From: CAMDPA01 sp965223035 | GTDB taxonomy: Bacteria > Pseudomonadota > Alphaproteobacteria > Rhizobiales > Hyphomicrobiaceae | NCBI GenBank assembly: GCA_965223035.1 | Contig: OZ244980.1 | Span: 186,001 to 250,000, forward strand | Reading direction: 5' to 3' | DNA length: 64,000 nt | Shown: positions 1-9,289 of the stretch, one piece after another | Layout: every line of letters begins with the position of its first letter | How positions within the stretch are numbered: the stretch's first letter is position 1 | Made by a program: the position numbers and the translations under genes | Notes under the pieces: generated by a model | What the model saw: only the letters and a program-made list of their open reading frames with translations | Database searches by the model: none | Told to the model about the DNA's origin: nothing

Positions 1-731
1 TGTTCGATTTTCTCTCCCCCGAACATCACAACGACCCGATCGGCCATCTGGGCAACGATGGCCATATCATGGGTGATGAACATCACCGCGGTGCCAGTCT
101 CCCGCTTCAAGCGGTCGATCAAGCCTAGGATCTCGGCCTGGATCGTCACGTCCAACGCCGTTGTCGGCTCATCGGCAATCAGGAGCCGGGGCTCGCAGGC
201 AAGCGCCATGGCGATGACGACGCGCTGCCGCATGCCGCCAGATAGCTCATGGGGATACTGATGAAGACGTCGTTCCGCCTCTGGGATGCGCACCCGGCGG
301 AGGAGTTCGAGCGCTTGCTCTGTGGCCCGTCTTCGGCTCAGCCTGCGATGAAGGCGTAATCCTTCGCTTAACTGCCACCCGATCGTGAAGACCGGATTGA
401 GTGCGGTCATCGGTTCTTGAAAGATCATTCCTATTTCGTTGCCGCGGATGGTCCGCATCAGATCATTGTCAGCTTCGACGAGATCGGTCGGTTGACCCAG
501 ACCGCGGTCGAACAGCAGTCTGCCACCCGTAATGCTGCCGCCGTCGTACTCAACGAGGCGCATCAGGCTCAGCGATGAAACCGATTTGCCCGACCCGCTC
601 TCTCCCACGATCGCCAGTGTCTCGCCTGCCGCGATATCGAAGCTGATATCCCTTACGGCCACCACCGAACCGGATTTCGTTTTGAACTCGACGGTGAGTC
701 GGTCGAAGCGCGCGAGAGGTTTGTCGATCAT
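1..731 (-). CDS. Peptide-type ABC transporter ATP-binding protein (partial)
   Basis: This is the ATPase of an oligopeptide/dipeptide (Dpp/Opp) ABC importer; it would power uptake through the permeases encoded nearby. About 243 residues are visible from the ATG at 731 and the C-terminus lies beyond the left edge. I translated the reverse strand: Walker A GESGSGKS is at about residues 43-50, the Q-loop region MIFQEPMTALNP at about 102-113, the signature LSGGMRQR at about 163-170 and Walker B LLIADEP at about 183-189. It is divergent from the binding protein at 961, with a 229-base gap that probably holds both promoters. The second ATPase usual in such systems (DppF/OppF) is not in the window and may follow to the left. 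Confidence 0.95.
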   Translation of the reverse strand, partial: MIDKPLARFDRLTVEFKTKSGSVVAVRDISFDIAAGETLAIVGESGSGKSVSSLSLMRLVEYDGGSITGGRLLFDRGLGQPTDLVEADNDLMRTIRGNEIGMIFQEPMTALNPVFTIGWQLSEGLRLHRRLSRRRATEQALELLRRVRIPEAERRLHQYPHELSGGMRQRVVIAMALACEPRLLIADEPTTALDVTIQAEILGLIDRLKRETGTAVMFITHDMAIVAQMADRVVVMFGGEKIE

Positions 732-960
732 GGTACTCCTGCGGTTCCGTCGGCGATGGGCTCGGAGATGACTTGCACCATACCTGCTGTCAATCGCCAA
801 CGTCATCACGCGACGCTATCATCTGGCATCCGCCGGAAGGCGCCTATAGGATGGATGAGGATGCGTGAGCTATTGGGCTGACCATGAGAGATTGGCGGCC
901 GTTTCCGAGTCAAGTTCCTACCATGCGCTATCTGATCCAATGATCAAGGGGGATTGATAA

Positions 961-2670
961 GTGCTACAAAGGCTTGCATGTTGGGCGATCGTGGTCATAG
1001 GCGCGATCTTGCCGATCACTCAAACTGTCGCTGCGGCTGGCGCCCGGGGCCGCGACGGAGAGGTCAAGATTCTTTATTGGCAGGCCGCTTCGACATTGAA
1101 CCCCTATCTTTCAGGGGGGACCAAGGACCTGCAGGCCGCCAGTTTGGTTTTGGAACCGCTCGCCCGCTACAATGAAAATGGTCTACTTGTACCCTGGCTC
1201 GCAAGGGAAGTGCCCACCGTCGAAAATGGCGGCGTGAGCTCTGATCTGAGGTCGATCACGTGGAACATCACGCCGGGCATTAAATGGTCGGATGGTACAC
1301 CTTTTACCTCTGCCGATGTCGCTTTTACGGCAAAGTATTGCATGGATCCCGCCGGTGGCTGCGCGCAACTTTCGAAGTTCCAGGGCGTTCAGAACGTCGA
1401 AACACCCGATGATTGGACAGTCAAAGTCAATTTCAAGACGCCAACACCATTTCCATACGGGCCGTTTGTTGGCGTCCAAGGTCCGATTCTTAAGGCGACA
1501 CAATTTGCCGATTGCCTGGGCGCGAAAGCGCCCGCCTGTACCGCGCAAAATTTCAGACCGATCGGGACCGGTCCGTTTCGCGTCACCGAGTTTCGGCCAA
1601 ACGATGTCATCATATTCTCCGCGAATCAGCATTATCGCGTGGCGAGCAAGCCGGCCTTTTCGACCGTGACGTTCAAAGGCGGTGGCGATGCTGCGGCGGC
1701 AGCTCGCGCCGTATTGGAAACCGGTGAGTTTGACTACGCATGGAACCTACAACTTGCGCCCGATGTGATCGCCCAGATGGAGAAAGGCGGGAAAGGTGAG
1801 TCAATTGCGGCTTTCGGCACGCTTGTCGAACGCATCATGCTCAATCACACAAATCCTGATCCGTCACTCAGTGCGGACAAGCGGTCAATCATCCGCCCTC
1901 ATCCGTCGCTCGTTGATCCGGCGGTTCGGCAAGCGCTGAGTTTGGCCATCGATCGACCGCTGTTGGTCGAGGTCGGCTACGGCAAGGCTGGCAAAGTGAC
2001 CTGCAACTTGGTGGCCGCCCCTGAGGCGATCAATTCCGACACGTTCCGTTGCGCCAAGCAAGACATCAATCGCGCCAACAAGGCGCTCGACGATGCGGGC
2101 TGGGTCAGGGGAGGCGACGGCGTTCGCGCCAAAGATGGAACAAGGTTGAGTTTCCTGTTTCAGACGTCGACCAACGCGGTGCGACAGGACTTCCAGGCCT
2201 TGCTCAAACAGTGGTGGTCGCAGATTGGTGTCAAGACGGAACTTCGCAACATCAGCGGCTCGGTCTTTTTCGGCGGTGATCCGGGCAGCCCGGATACGTT
2301 CCAGAAGTTTTATGCGGACTTACAGATGTATGCAAATAACTTCGAGGGAACCGATCCGCAGGCCTATCTTGGTCAATATCGCTGCAATAAGGCGCCAAGG
2401 CCGGAGACTCAGTGGCAGGGTGAGAACATTTCGCGATTTTGCGACAAGGCTTATGATGCCCTGCACGATAAGTTGACGGTCGCGGCCGATCCGGCTGAAC
2501 GCGCTCGCATTGCCAAGACGCTGAACGACATGGCCGTTGGCGGCGGCGCGTTGATCCCGCTGGTGCACCGCGGCCGGATCTCGGCTAAATCGCATAGGCT
2601 GGGCGGGGTTGTACTCAATGTATGGGACAGCGAGCTTTGGAATATCGCCGATTGGTATCGCAAAAAGTGA
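961..2670 (+). CDS. Peptide-type ABC transporter substrate-binding protein
   Basis: This is a periplasmic solute-binding protein of family 5 (SBP_bac_5), 569 residues, which delivers peptides or related solutes to the permeases downstream. The N-terminus is a hydrophobic signal sequence ending near VAAAGA, followed by the family-typical opening (YWQAASTLNPYLSGG) and the internal GIKWSDGTPFTSADVAFT motif near residue 105-120. The start is GTG at 961, chosen because AGGGGG lies about ten bases upstream and gives the full signal peptide. It heads an operon with two permeases. The substrate cannot be read from sequence; family members bind peptides, opines, nickel or glycosides. Confidence 0.93.
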   Translation: MLQRLACWAIVVIGAILPITQTVAAAGARGRDGEVKILYWQAASTLNPYLSGGTKDLQAASLVLEPLARYNENGLLVPWLAREVPTVENGGVSSDLRSITWNITPGIKWSDGTPFTSADVAFTAKYCMDPAGGCAQLSKFQGVQNVETPDDWTVKVNFKTPTPFPYGPFVGVQGPILKATQFADCLGAKAPACTAQNFRPIGTGPFRVTEFRPNDVIIFSANQHYRVASKPAFSTVTFKGGGDAAAAARAVLETGEFDYAWNLQLAPDVIAQMEKGGKGESIAAFGTLVERIMLNHTNPDPSLSADKRSIIRPHPSLVDPAVRQALSLAIDRPLLVEVGYGKAGKVTCNLVAAPEAINSDTFRCAKQDINRANKALDDAGWVRGGDGVRAKDGTRLSFLFQTSTNAVRQDFQALLKQWWSQIGVKTELRNISGSVFFGGDPGSPDTFQKFYADLQMYANNFEGTDPQAYLGQYRCNKAPRPETQWQGENISRFCDKAYDALHDKLTVAADPAERARIAKTLNDMAVGGGALIPLVHRGRISAKSHRLGGVVLNVWDSELWNIADWYRKK

Positions 2671-2771
2671 ACCGGTGTCTGTCCAGATGCAGTGGGTATG
2701 CCGGGAGCCTTGCGAAGACGCATGTCTGATCGGCGAGTTGTTTGTGGTCTATCGAGGATTTGATCCCCGGC

Positions 2772-3779
2772 ATGCTGACTTACATTTTAAGACGCCTTGC
2801 GGTTTCGGTTCCGACTCTCCTCCTTATAGCTCTGGTCATTTTTCTCCTGTTGGACCTTGCCCCCGGCGACCCGATGGCGCAGGTTCCCTTGACCGTCCCT
2901 CCTGACGTCAAAGAAAACATGCGATTGGCACTTGGTCTGGGTGAGCCTAGCTACGTTCGATTTGTTAAGTGGCTTACACAGTTGTTCTTGGTCGAACCAA
3001 TTTATTTCTTTGACGGTCTTTTTGGTACGTCGTTTGGGGAGGGGCAGCAGCGAGTCATCTCTTGGCAGACGCGCTCCCCGGTCATGGATATCATTTTGCA
3101 GCGGTTACCGCAGACGCTTTGGGTGGTCGGGTTGGCATACGTCATGGGCGTTGTTATCGCATTGCCCATCGGGATTTATTCCGCTTATCGCCAATATTCG
3201 ATGTTCGATCAGATGGGTACATTTATCTCCCTGGTCGGTTATTCTATTCCACCATTTTTTTCAGGCACCCTTTTGATCGTTATTTTCTCGATCAACCTCG
3301 GTTGGTTCCCGTCCATCTACGATACCACCCACGTTGTCCATGACTGGGAGAGTTTTGTCGTGCAGGTGCGGCAGATGTTTTTGCCTGTGATGGTGTTGGC
3401 CTTGCAGACGACCGCCCATATAAGCCGGTTTATGCGGGCCTCGATGTTGGATAATCTCAAGCAAGATTATGTTCGTACCGCTAGGGCCAAGGGTTTGGGT
3501 GAGAAGGCGGTGGTGTTGACCCACGTACTTCGGAACTCTTTGATCTCGGTTGTCACGGTGGTTGCTTTGGGCGTACCTGCCATTTTCGGCGGCGCCATCA
3601 TCACCGAGCAGATATTTAAGGTGAATGGGATTGGGCAGCTTCTCATCACCGCGATCGAAGCGAATGACTTACCGCTGGTGCAAACCCTCGCATTCATTTT
3701 TGCCGTTTTGATCGTGCTGTTCAATCTGATCGCAGACGTCCTTTATGGTTTGCTCGACCCGAGGATCCGATATGATTGA
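2772..3779 (+). CDS. ABC transporter permease, DppB/OppB type
   Basis: This inner-membrane permease (BPD_transp_1) forms half of the translocation channel. The N-terminus MLTYILRRLAVSVPTLL is characteristic of the DppB class, and the long periplasmic segment and six hydrophobic stretches fit the family. The EAA-type cytoplasmic loop is visible as DYVRTARAKGLGEKAVVLTH. I start at ATG 2772 rather than the in-frame TTG at 2742 because family proteins begin at this MLxYILRR motif; a GAGGA lies 13 bases upstream. The stop overlaps the start of the next permease by eight bases, so the two are probably translationally coupled. Confidence 0.93.
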   Translation: MLTYILRRLAVSVPTLLLIALVIFLLLDLAPGDPMAQVPLTVPPDVKENMRLALGLGEPSYVRFVKWLTQLFLVEPIYFFDGLFGTSFGEGQQRVISWQTRSPVMDIILQRLPQTLWVVGLAYVMGVVIALPIGIYSAYRQYSMFDQMGTFISLVGYSIPPFFSGTLLIVIFSINLGWFPSIYDTTHVVHDWESFVVQVRQMFLPVMVLALQTTAHISRFMRASMLDNLKQDYVRTARAKGLGEKAVVLTHVLRNSLISVVTVVALGVPAIFGGAIITEQIFKVNGIGQLLITAIEANDLPLVQTLAFIFAVLIVLFNLIADVLYGLLDPRIRYD

Positions 3780-4734
3780 ACGGGTCCCGACGAAACCGCG
3801 CAGCGAGACCACTGGGGCCGGTGCGAGCAGTGGAGAGTCCGCAGCTGATAGCGTATTGCCATCCAGTAAAAGGTCCGAGGCCTGGAGGCAGTTCGCGTCC
3901 CATAAGGGTGCGCTGGTTGGCGGTGCATTCTTCGGTTTTATCTTGATTGCGGTCGTGTTGGGTCCGTTCATATGGACCATCGAACCGACCTTTATTGACA
4001 TTCGTGCGCGTAATCAAGGGCCGAGTTTCTCCCATCCCTTCGGTACCGATCAGCTCGGTCGAGATTTGCTGGCCAGGATGATGGCCGGTGGTCGGATTTC
4101 AATGGCGGTTGGCATCACGGCGATGTTGCTCGCCCTCATTTTGGGCAGTTTGGTCGGGGTGCTGGCAGGGTATTTCCGGTGGCTCAACGGCCCGTTGATG
4201 AGAATGACCGACGTGTTTCTCGCGCTGCCATTGCTCCCACTGCTGCTGGTCATGGTCATGCTTTTTCGGCAAGCGTTGAGCAACACGTTTGGTCCCGAAT
4301 ACGGGATTTTTATCCTGATCGTAGCCGCCATCGGCATAACGTCGTGGATGCCGACGGCGCGAATCGTGCGCGGCGACGTGCTTGCCCTGAAGGAACGCGA
4401 GTTTATTCTCGCGGCGCGTTCGGTTGGCACCTCAAACGGTGCCATGATACGGCGACATGTGCTGCCAAACATTTTGTCACCAATCTTCGTGTCGGCGGCG
4501 CTCGGTATTGCCAATGCCATCATTACCGAATCGGCACTGTCATTCCTTGGGCTCGGCTTTCCGCCCGATTTTCCAACCTGGGGGCGCATCCTTTTTGACG
4601 GCACAGATTATTTGCAGCAGTATCCAGAGCGCGTTGTTTGGCCGGGCGCCGCCATCTCACTCACCGTCCTGAGCGTGAACTATCTTGGTGACGGTCTTCG
4701 CGACGCGCTGGATCCGCGCGTTCGAGGTCGGTGA
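3772..4734 (+). CDS. ABC transporter permease, DppC/OppC type
   Basis: This is the second inner-membrane permease subunit, about 320 residues. It has a cytoplasmic N-terminal extension, one membrane segment near 50-70, the conserved HPFGTDQLGRDLLARMM motif of DppC proteins, further membrane segments, the loop EFILAARSVGTSN and the C-terminal ESALSFLGLGFPPDFPTWG. ATG 3772 overlaps the preceding stop and has GAGGA at 3761-3765. It closes the operon that starts at 961; the ATPase is on the opposite strand. Confidence 0.93.
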   Translation: MIERVPTKPRSETTGAGASSGESAADSVLPSSKRSEAWRQFASHKGALVGGAFFGFILIAVVLGPFIWTIEPTFIDIRARNQGPSFSHPFGTDQLGRDLLARMMAGGRISMAVGITAMLLALILGSLVGVLAGYFRWLNGPLMRMTDVFLALPLLPLLLVMVMLFRQALSNTFGPEYGIFILIVAAIGITSWMPTARIVRGDVLALKEREFILAARSVGTSNGAMIRRHVLPNILSPIFVSAALGIANAIITESALSFLGLGFPPDFPTWGRILFDGTDYLQQYPERVVWPGAAISLTVLSVNYLGDGLRDALDPRVRGR

Positions 4735-4892
4735 GATGACGCGATGGCGGCTCACTTCAACCGCGTGAAGAAAAAAGCCTGTCGTGGTCGATGCCGAGGA
4801 ACCGGGAGCGGCAAGACGGGTCCGGCAGGAGGCGGTGCCGCCGAGCATGAAGGGCACGCGTGTGGCGGGCATGCCAGATGACGGAGTTCCGA

Positions 4893-5705
4893 TCAGGATC
4901 GCCCGTTTTTTTTCATCCAAAGCCACGGGGTCGGGCCTAGACGCCATTCCCAAAGGGCGGTTAGACGATCAAGATCGCTAAGGGCTTCCATCCAGTCCGG
5001 CAATGCCGCCATGTCCACCCTGCGCGGCAACGTCGTAACGCTATGCGAGCTGCTGAATCGGCCTGCAATCTCGTCGGACAAACCTGGTTTGAAGCAGTCG
5101 TGTACCTCCACCAGAATGTCGGCTTCGCGCAGGCCCCGCGCCTTTTCCGGGTCCAGCAAATCTGCCTCTGCGCCTTCAATGTCGCAGATAACCACGCTGT
5201 TGATTCCCAGGCACATATCGAAATCCGCGTGCGTGACCTTACCGCCGATTTCGACGCGGTCCGCGACACCGTTAATTTCGGCTAGATGTTGACATGCTTG
5301 TTGAGCCCTGCGATCGGCGTCCCTTGCAACGACTTTCGCATTAGGCATGCGGCACGCCAAACCGACAGCGTAATACCCCTCGGCACTGCCAACGTCGATT
5401 ACCAACGGATAGTCCCTTTCGACGACTTCATTGATGACGGGGTGCAGCGTTACCTCGTAGCACCCGAGCAATCTAGCAGGACGGGCCCCTTCTGTGACGC
5501 GCAAGGGATACTCCATGCCTGCGAAAGGGCCGGAGTGAACTCTCGTACCCTGGCGCTTGATTAGAGTGTTCTCTATGAGATGGGAACGCCATTTCGCCAT
5601 CAATCGATAGGCGGCCTCAAGGGACTGTTGTGATGGCCCCTTTACCAGCAAGGCTTGGAGCTGGGTCGACACGGCGCGCGTGATTTCGGACGGCTCACTG
5701 CTCAT
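4893..5705 (-). CDS. SAM-dependent methyltransferase-like protein
   Basis: The 270-residue protein has a Rossmann-type SAM-binding core: VIDVGSAEGYYAVGLACRMP is motif I, followed by KVVARDADRRAQQACQ (acidic end of strand two) and VVICDIEGAEADLL, which resembles the DxEGxE segment of FkbM-type enzymes. I therefore read it as a class I methyltransferase; the substrate is unknown. The start is ATG 5705, preceded by GGGAAG; the same frame stays open for about 100 codons upstream, but that part looks non-coding. It stands alone, convergent with the ABC permease operon on its downstream side. Confidence 0.75.
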   Translation of the reverse strand: MSSEPSEITRAVSTQLQALLVKGPSQQSLEAAYRLMAKWRSHLIENTLIKRQGTRVHSGPFAGMEYPLRVTEGARPARLLGCYEVTLHPVINEVVERDYPLVIDVGSAEGYYAVGLACRMPNAKVVARDADRRAQQACQHLAEINGVADRVEIGGKVTHADFDMCLGINSVVICDIEGAEADLLDPEKARGLREADILVEVHDCFKPGLSDEIAGRFSSSHSVTTLPRRVDMAALPDWMEALSDLDRLTALWEWRLGPTPWLWMKKNGRS

Positions 5706-6554
5706 TTTTTCTTCCCGGATATGGCGCCTATGGAAACGTCGCGACAAGCGGTAGATCTCAGGCAAGCCGACTACCACAATGGCTTTACTCCATCCGATCT
5801 TGAACAGTCTTGGCGCGCTCTGGCCAGCGGACTTTTGGGCTTCGCGCAGGATCCGACAGGTTGGGTTCTGAGCAGAGCGGCGCCTCGGGAGCATGGCATT
5901 GCGGGGCCGCCACGATTGTCGGGAGGGGTCAGCCTTGGGTCTCCGGGTCCTAAGTGCACAAGGCCGTCCGTTCGCTGCATCATACCGATGCGGCTTCAGC
6001 ACTATCCTCTCCAGGTTGTGCCGGAGCAGACCGTCATAAGGTGTTCACAGATCTTACGGTCTAACGGCGTCCACGCCGTCGCCAGCGGGCGTTGAGCTGA
6101 ATGCGATGACGCCAATGGCAAGCGCAATGTGAACGGTGAAGTGAAGGTCGACGACAATCATTGGAGCCACTCCCGGCTGGCAACCGTAGTCGTGGGACCA
6201 GATCATCGTGCCTTAACGCGTAGGGCAACTTCCTGGTTTGCATCGGGATCGTTCCAAGTCCGATGCAAAGCTGGATCCTCTACCGGCGATCGGTTCGAAC
6301 AGAGACGTGAGCTGGCGTTGCAGGGCGTTGGCGAAGGCTGGCGTTTTGGTCAGCTCAATCATGGAGGGATCAAAGCTAAGCACCGACCGACAGCAATGGT
6401 CCAGATCGCTCGCCAGCAACGCCGTTGAACCAGGCCCTTGCGGCAGGCAATTCTGCTACGACGCTGTTTGTCGCGTTGCAGGTTAGAACTCGGCTGCTGC
6501 ATGGCGATACAAGTCACCGCCCGATTGGCAGACCATATCGAGCGTGGTTTGGCA
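5706..6554. other. Intergenic region with a decayed palindromic repeat
   Basis: I see no recognisable gene here. Around 6198-6275 there is a decayed pair of the palindromic repeats found elsewhere in the window: GATCATCGTGCCTTAA is followed by GGGCAAC and then CATCGGGATCGTTCCAAGTC and its complement. Short open frames on both strands match nothing I know. Confidence 0.4.
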
Positions 6555-7232
6555 TCATCCCGCTGGCGGGATGTCGGCAAAGTAGTTTCGGCCGAGCCAA
6601 GTCGAGATGTCGCGCTTAAGCCGGGGCTGGCCGGTCACTCTGATCCGGCGTTCGCGCAGCGTCTGCCCAAGACCAAAGTCACCCATCCAGACCCCAGTAA
6701 GCGTTCTCAGATCCGTCAAGATCGTCAGGTCGATTTCGTGGCCGGGATCCTTCATGCAAACGTCGACCTCGCCGTCCTTTACGACGAGCCACCAGCGGCG
6801 GAACTTGACGGCGAAGTCGCTGAACTCGAAATACAGTGTCGTTCGGACGGTACCGAAATACCTCGCATTCATCGTCCGGTGGATGTCCCACATCAGCATC
6901 GACGGATCTAGATCGTCAGGGGTCAGCTTGCTGCGGACCCAGCGGTGGCCCCAAATGCCAATTTGCAGAATGATCGGCTTCAACTCCAATCCGGCCTCCG
7001 TCAAGGTGTACTTAATCCCTCTGTCGGTCTGGGTCCTGGCAACGACGCCAGCGACCTCGAGCGACTTGAGCCGGGACGAGAGCAGGGACGGGGAGATCAA
7101 CGGTAGGCCACGACGCAGGTCGTTAAAGGTCTCGCTGCCCGCGCCCAGTTCGCGCACGATGAGATTGGTCCAGCGCTCGCCGAGCACCTCAGAGGCCTTA
7201 GCAATTGGGCAGAATTGTCCATAACCGCTCAT
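6555..7232 (-). CDS. HxlR-family transcriptional regulator
   Basis: This 225-residue protein begins with an HxlR-type winged helix domain (residues about 1-100): CPIAKASEVLGERWTNLIVR is the diagnostic opening, followed by TFNDLRRGLPLISPSLLSSR and the wing segment. Residues from about 110 form a second domain that looks like the SCP2-type sterol-carrier fold often fused to HxlR proteins. The start ATG 7232 is chosen because the family begins MxxYxQFCPIA; the frame runs further upstream. It is divergent from the AhpD-like gene at 7472 and probably controls it, as HxlR regulators commonly sit beside the redox genes they regulate. The intervening 239 bases should hold the operator. Confidence 0.88.
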   Translation of the reverse strand: MSGYGQFCPIAKASEVLGERWTNLIVRELGAGSETFNDLRRGLPLISPSLLSSRLKSLEVAGVVARTQTDRGIKYTLTEAGLELKPIILQIGIWGHRWVRSKLTPDDLDPSMLMWDIHRTMNARYFGTVRTTLYFEFSDFAVKFRRWWLVVKDGEVDVCMKDPGHEIDLTILTDLRTLTGVWMGDFGLGQTLRERRIRVTGQPRLKRDISTWLGRNYFADIPPAG

Positions 7233-7471
7233 CGCACCAAGAATAGAGCCTTCTTGAGGTAAATCCACTTCATAATTTGTATCAGTAACGCCGAAGCGTA
7301 CATTCTCGCAAGCGCTGGTCATGGCCCCGCACTGTTTGCAGAAATCAAGCATCAGGGCCGACCAGAAGGCCGCCATCGCCCCAAAAGAGATTCAAATTAT
7401 GTACTGGAATTCACACGTCCAGGTCTGGGATCATGGCGTTCGTGGCACCCACCTAATCCAGGAGCAAAACC

Positions 7472-8608
7472 ATGTTACCAGCAACCTTCAGATTCTGGCT
7501 GTTTGACAAGATGTCAGTCAAAACAATGCGCTACGTGACCGCTGTGCCGGACAAGCAGGCGGAGGGGCTCACCAAGCAGGTCTATGACATGATCCGCGAG
7601 GATTTCTTCAAGAATGGCTCGCTAACGAGCCGCTCGAAGGTTCCCCAACTCATGGCCGCCATCTGGATGGCTGGCCGTGAATCCATGCTTGTCGAAGACA
7701 GGGTTGACCGGACCATCAAGGACGCGATTTGCGCCGTGCTTTCGCAGATCAACGATTGTCCCTACTGCGAGGACATGCTGGTCAGCCTGGTCCATGCCGG
7801 CGGCGAACACGACGCTGCGGCGGATATCTTCTCGCGAAACGATCTTGCGGCCATGGATGGGCGGCTGCGCGACTGTCTCGAATGGGTTCGGGCGATCGCC
7901 ACCCCAGGGCGCGACCGACCGCTGTCAACTCCGTTCTCACGCGAGCAAATGCCGGAGGTCCTGGGAACACTCATGACCATGAGTGATATCAACCGGTTCA
8001 GCCACGTCGTCATGGCCCATTCGCCCGTCGGTGCCCCGCTCGGCGTGCAGGCTGGCAAGGCGCTCCAGCTTCGCCTGTTTGGCTCGGAACTGGTGCCGAC
8101 TCGGCGCGTACCATTGGAGCCTGGTCGTTCGCTTTCGCTGCTACCACCGGCGCAGTTGCCGAAGGATCTGGACTGGGCCAGACCAAATCCGCGCGTAGCC
8201 GACGCGCTGGCCCGCTGGGTGGCCGCTATCGAGCGCGAGTCGGCCGAGCTGATCTCGCCGGCGGTGAGCCAAGCGGTCGCGGGCTCGCTGTTGGCCTGGC
8301 AGGGAGAGCGCATGCCGCTCAGCCGATCCTGGGTCGATGCCGAGGTGGCCGGGCTCACGGGAGAAGATCTCGCAATCGCGCGTCTTGCGATCGTCCTCGC
8401 GAAGGCACCCTATCAGGTGGACGAGAAGATGGCCGAGGCGGTTTTGACAGACCAAACGGACGAGGCACGCTTCATTCGAATTTTGGCATGGGCATCGTTC
8501 TCGGGCGCACGGCGCTTCGCCAACTTGATCGCCAAGCGCACCGTTCATGCGGGCACGGACCGCGTGTTGGAAACGACCCGGTACCACAACGCCGAGCTTA
8601 TGGCCTAG
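7472..8608 (+). CDS. AhpD/carboxymuconolactone decarboxylase-like protein
   Basis: The 378-residue protein carries the AhpD-type redox motif: NDCPYCEDMLVSLVH, with Cys96, Cys99 and His108, the CxxC...H pattern of alkylhydroperoxidase-like enzymes. The protein is about twice the usual single-domain length, and the second half (about 200-378) looks like a diverged helical repeat without the CxxC pair. ATG 7472 has AGGAGC at 7460-7465; a second in-frame ATG at 7511 is less well placed. It is divergent from the HxlR regulator. A role in peroxide or electrophile detoxification is inference from family and context. Confidence 0.8.
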   Translation: MLPATFRFWLFDKMSVKTMRYVTAVPDKQAEGLTKQVYDMIREDFFKNGSLTSRSKVPQLMAAIWMAGRESMLVEDRVDRTIKDAICAVLSQINDCPYCEDMLVSLVHAGGEHDAAADIFSRNDLAAMDGRLRDCLEWVRAIATPGRDRPLSTPFSREQMPEVLGTLMTMSDINRFSHVVMAHSPVGAPLGVQAGKALQLRLFGSELVPTRRVPLEPGRSLSLLPPAQLPKDLDWARPNPRVADALARWVAAIERESAELISPAVSQAVAGSLLAWQGERMPLSRSWVDAEVAGLTGEDLAIARLAIVLAKAPYQVDEKMAEAVLTDQTDEARFIRILAWASFSGARRFANLIAKRTVHAGTDRVLETTRYHNAELMA

Positions 8609-8618
8609 GCTTCGTCGA

Positions 8619-8651
8619 GCGCCAGGGCTAAAGCGCTAAACGCCCTGGCGC
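8619..8651 (+). terminator. Hairpin after the AhpD-like gene
   Basis: A ten-base perfect stem (GCGCCAGGGC with GCCCTGGCGC) with a 13-base loop starts 11 bases after the stop at 8608. There is no strong T-run directly after it, so termination is plausible but not certain. Confidence 0.5.
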
Positions 8652-8876
8652 GCCCAGCCAACGCACAAAATTTTTGATCATTCATCAGATCAACAGAAGA
8701 GGTCGGCTCTTGCGGGTAGACCGACCGTCATCGCTCGATGGTCGATCACGACCCCAAGCGATCCTCGATGGCTGGTCATATGGCGCCTGTGATCGCCGTT
8801 TCCGATGATGCCAGCGACGCTCAGCGATAAACGGGGACGCCTGAGCCAACGATCTCGCTCAGCGTTTTCGCTTGGG

Positions 8877-9072
8877 CTAGATCATCGCGCCTTTAATCGG
8901 GATCGTTCCGATTCCGATTAACGGCAGGTTGCTCTAAATCATCGTACCTTAGATGGGGACCGCATAGCCGGTTCCCATCCACGGCACGAAGATGATCGCC
9001 GCTAAAGTGGTGAGCAACCTTCTGCGCTTCATCGGGATCGTTCCGAGTCCGATGAAGAGCAGGTTGCTCTAG
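8877..9072. repeat. Cluster of three diverged CTAG-bounded palindromic repeats
   Basis: Three degenerate units run in series between CTAG at 8877 and CTAG at 9069. The first has a GATCATC left end and a GTTGCTCTA right end (hybrid type), the second keeps GATCATC arms around CCGCATAGCCGG, and the third has GAGCAAC arms around ATCGGGATCGTTCCGAGTCC. They are more diverged than the copies in the polysaccharide locus. Confidence 0.75.
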
Positions 9073-9232
9073 GTCAGGCTCCTCCAAGGGATCTGGTGAT
9101 GAGCCCGATCGCGACGCGCGCAAAAAGATTGGTTTCTTGATCGGGCGGGTCGGCCTGCCCACGTGTGTCGCGTTCGGTTTCGAATAAAGGCTGTGACCGG
9201 GACTTTGGCGCAGACGGTCGGTGAACAAGCGT

Positions 9233-9265
9233 AAAGCGGGCGCCTGCAGGCCACCCGCTTTTTTA
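9233..9265. terminator. Hairpin with T-run downstream of the basic secreted protein gene
   Basis: AAAGCGGG (9233-9240) pairs with CCCGCTTT (9254-9261) and is followed by four more T on the plus strand, with A-rich bases on the other side. It lies about 25 bases past the stop of the minus-strand gene at 9290 and could terminate in either direction. Confidence 0.55.
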
Positions 9266-9289
9266 TCGCTCGACGTCGGTAGGTTGCGA

